Part shown: piece by piece, positions 62,318-64,000 of the stretch
Layout: every line of letters begins with the position of its first letter
Numbering within the stretch: the first letter of the stretch is position 1
Origin: Gammaproteobacteria bacterium SG8_30
Lineage (GTDB): Bacteria > Pseudomonadota > Gammaproteobacteria > Steroidobacterales > Steroidobacteraceae
DNA length: 64,000 nt
Assembly (NCBI GenBank): GCA_001303245.1
Contig: LJNS01000004.1
Location: 1-64,000 of the forward strand
Direction: 5' to 3'
Translations under genes and position numbers: made by a program
Notes under the pieces: generated by a model
Database searches by the model: none
Seen by the model: the letters and a program-made list of their open reading frames with translations, nothing else
Told to the model about the DNA's origin: nothing

Positions 62318-63264
62318 CCGTCATCCGGGCGGCTGTCATCGGCGCGGGTTATCTCGGCCGCTTTCATGCGCAGAAGTACCAGGCCATCGACGCCGCCGAT
62401 CTGGTCGCGGTGGTGGACCCTGACGAGCAGGCGCGAAGTGCCGTGGCAAGGGAGACAGGGTGCGAGGCGCTGCCGGACCACCGTTCCCTGCTGGGCCGGG
62501 TGGATGCGGTGAGCGTCGTCACGCCCACGCCGCTGCACCACCCGATCGCCCGCGAGTTCCTCGAGTCGGGCGCCCACGTGCTGGTCGAAAAACCGATCAC
62601 GACGACGCTCGAGCAGGCTCGGGACCTCGTCGAGACTGCGGCGCGCTGCGGACGCGTCCTGCAGGTCGGGCATCTCGAGCGGTTCAATCCGGCCATCGTC
62701 GCAGTCGGAGACATCCTCGATCGCCCTCGTTTCATCGAGTCCCACAGGCTGGCACCGTTCAAGCCGCGCGGCACCGACGTCAGCGTGGTGCTCGACCTCA
62801 TGATCCACGACATCGACCTCATCCAGAACATCGTCGGCTCGCCCATCGCGACCATCGACGCCGTGGGCGCGTCCGTGTTTACGGAGGAGATCGACATCGC
62901 CAACGCCCGCATTCGCTTCGAGAACGGCTGCATCGCCGATGCGACGGCGAGCCGGATCAGCATGAAGAGCGAGCGCAAGCTACGGGTCTTCCAGGCGGAC
63001 GCCTACCTGTCGATCGACCTGCAGCAGAAGGTCATGACGCTGGTCCGGAAGGGGGAAGGCCTGATGCCGGGCGGCGTGCCCAAGGTGGACATCGAGGAAC
63101 GCAGCTTCGATCCCGGCGACGCCCTGCGCGACGAGATCGGCTCGTTCCTCGACTGCATCGCAACCGGGCGACGCCCGGTGGTGTCCGGGGAGGACGGTCT
63201 GCGCGCGCTCGAGACGGCAATCCGTATTGGCGAGCTCGTCGGCGCCGGGGCGCTCGCGCGCTGA
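62314..63264 (+). CDS. Gfo/Idh/MocA-family oxidoreductase
   Basis: A 316-residue NAD(P)-dependent dehydrogenase. The Rossmann motif VIGAGYLGRFHAQKY opens the protein and the family signature VLVEKPIT lies near residue 91. The second domain carries MIHDIDLIQNIVG with the likely catalytic His/Asp. Sugar or sugar-nucleotide oxidation is typical of the family; the GxGYLGxFHAQKY form resembles GnnA-type UDP-GlcNAc 3-dehydrogenases, but no lpx or gnnB neighbour is here to support that. The GTG at 62314 has GGAG upstream. Confidence 0.9.
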   Translation: MTVIRAAVIGAGYLGRFHAQKYQAIDAADLVAVVDPDEQARSAVARETGCEALPDHRSLLGRVDAVSVVTPTPLHHPIAREFLESGAHVLVEKPITTTLEQARDLVETAARCGRVLQVGHLERFNPAIVAVGDILDRPRFIESHRLAPFKPRGTDVSVVLDLMIHDIDLIQNIVGSPIATIDAVGASVFTEEIDIANARIRFENGCIADATASRISMKSERKLRVFQADAYLSIDLQQKVMTLVRKGEGLMPGGVPKVDIEERSFDPGDALRDEIGSFLDCIATGRRPVVSGEDGLRALETAIRIGELVGAGALAR

Positions 63265-63268
63265 AGGC

Positions 63269-63664
63269 CTAGCGGCTCCTCCAGAAGAGGAAGGCCGCAG
63301 CCAGCACCAGCCAGGCAAGGATGACGAGGCTGCCGCCGAGCGGCGCGGCAGGGCCGGGTGTGGCCGTGATGCCGAGGCGGGCCGCATAGATGCTGCCGCA
63401 GAACAGCACTATGCCGGCGAGCAGCAGCCATCCCGAAGCGGAGGCGAGCAAAGACCCTGGGAGCCGTTCCCGTGCCCAGGCCACGGCGAATAGCCCGAGC
63501 GCGTTCACGAACTGGAATGCCACGGCGGTATTGAAGGACCGCAGTTCCGCGGGCGACAGCTGAGCCGACAGGGCATGGGACCCGGCCGCAGCCAATGCCG
63601 CTGCGAGGGCGGCGAGCAGCGCCGCGGCGGCCGCCAGCAGGCGGGTGCCTCGAGCGAGGGACAT
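63269..63664 (-). CDS. DUF423 membrane protein (YgdD-like)
   Basis: A 131-residue inner-membrane protein of the DUF423 family, with four hydrophobic segments and family residues SHALS, FNTAVAFQFVNALGLF, GIVLFCGSIYAARLG and TPGPAAPLGGSLVILAWL. Function is unknown. Its ATG overlaps the stop of the upstream flavoprotein gene by one base (TGATG) and it ends five bases from the convergent oxidoreductase gene. Confidence 0.9.
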   Translation of the reverse strand: MSLARGTRLLAAAAALLAALAAALAAAGSHALSAQLSPAELRSFNTAVAFQFVNALGLFAVAWARERLPGSLLASASGWLLLAGIVLFCGSIYAARLGITATPGPAAPLGGSLVILAWLVLAAAFLFWRSR

Positions 63665-64000
63665 CAGAGGTACGCCAGCACTTCGATCGCGGCCCGCTCG
63701 CCGGACTCCATGGCGCCCTCCATGCCCCGGTTTGCCACGGCGGTCTGCTCACCGCAGAAGTGCACGTGGCGGTGGGGAGCGAACATCGCGGGCAGGAAAC
63801 GGGTCACGGTGCCCGGCGCAAATACGGCCCAGTCGCCGGCCGAGTCGGGGTCGAGGCCCCAGGAGTGCCAGGCGACGCCCTCGAGGAGCCCCGTCGATGC
63901 CGGCCGCGCCCGTTCGAACTCGTCGATGACGCGGGCGATGGCTGCGTCCTGACCAAGCCGGTCGAGGGCCGAGGCCTTGTTGCCGTAGGCGGACACGAGG
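63664..64000 (-). CDS. Flavin-dependent amine oxidase, C-terminal part (cut by window edge)
   Basis: The last 111 codons of a gene that enters from beyond the window; the reading frame is open to base 64000 and the ORF-track start at 63996 is an internal GTG. The sequence matches the C-terminal end of FAD-containing amine oxidases (monoamine oxidase/NAD-binding Rossmann family): WAVFAPGT, RHVHFCGEQTAVANRGMEGAMESGERAA, where the last block contacts FAD. Substrate cannot be judged from this part. Confidence 0.88.
   Translation of the reverse strand, partial: LVSAYGNKASALDRLGQDAAIARVIDEFERARPASTGLLEGVAWHSWGLDPDSAGDWAVFAPGTVTRFLPAMFAPHRHVHFCGEQTAVANRGMEGAMESGERAAIEVLAYL

Overview
The window is a gene-dense, high-GC stretch of bacterial chromosome with the gene content and local order of a gammaproteobacterium. 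Several neighbourhoods match arrangements familiar from Escherichia coli and relatives: corB/ypjD beside ffh-rpsP-rimM-trmD-rplS, gcvR-bcp beside dapA, ffs-dnaX-ybaB-recR, rsgA divergent from orn, and ppsA divergent from ppsR. The high GC, the frequent GTG/TTG starts, and the Rrf2-sufBCDSU-sufT operon used for Fe-S assembly point away from enterics and towards lineages such as Xanthomonadales, Chromatiales or Steroidobacterales; this lineage placement is inference. No insertion sequence, integrase, phage gene or CRISPR array was seen, so this is core genome.

Layout. 0-2 kb: a PP2C phosphatase (cut by the window edge) translationally coupled to a Ser/Thr kinase, divergent from radA. 3.4-9.1 kb: corB-like and ypjD on the minus strand, then ffh and the rpsP-rimM-trmD-rplS translation operon, closed by a strong terminator. 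9.2-17.5 kb: sppA, the threonine-to-glycine operon kbl-tdh, hslR, a small unknown protein, a cupin, a YhhQ-type queuosine precursor transporter, ybbN, a DUF481 outer-membrane protein and a Nudix hydrolase. 17.5-23.3 kb: a tyrosine phenol-lyase-like lyase divergent from putA, and a Tat-exported aldo/keto reductase. 23.4-30.2 kb: the SUF operon under an Rrf2 regulator, ending in a SixA-like phosphatase; sufU appears truncated.

30.5-39.8 kb: the complete Mla phospholipid transport set (mlaFEDCB, with mlaA convergent), a BepA-type metalloprotease, a PIN-PhoH ATPase, a one-cysteine Bcp, gcvR, dapA, and a very short lipoprotein at the place where bamC normally sits. 39.8-42.8 kb: tRNA-Ser(GGA), the SRP RNA gene, dnaX, ybaB and recR. 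42.8-49.7 kb: rsgA/orn, a GFA-family protein, ppsA/ppsR, a DUF1249 protein and an unrecognised coiled-coil protein. 49.7-57.3 kb: two RND pumps and their lipoprotein adaptor, under a promoter that overlaps an operator-like dyad. 57.4-64 kb: prc, an M28 peptidase, small membrane proteins, a Gfo/Idh/MocA oxidoreductase, a DUF423 protein and the C-terminal end of a flavin amine oxidase.

Main themes are co-translational targeting (Ffh plus 4.5S RNA), envelope maintenance (Mla, BepA, Prc, SppA, RND efflux) and Fe-S assembly. No clear new multi-gene system was found. The most notable points are the apparently deleted C-terminus of SufU, the BamC-like mini-lipoprotein, the dyad-covered RND promoter without a nearby regulator, the SRP RNA promoter built into an inverted repeat, and the orphan coiled-coil protein.
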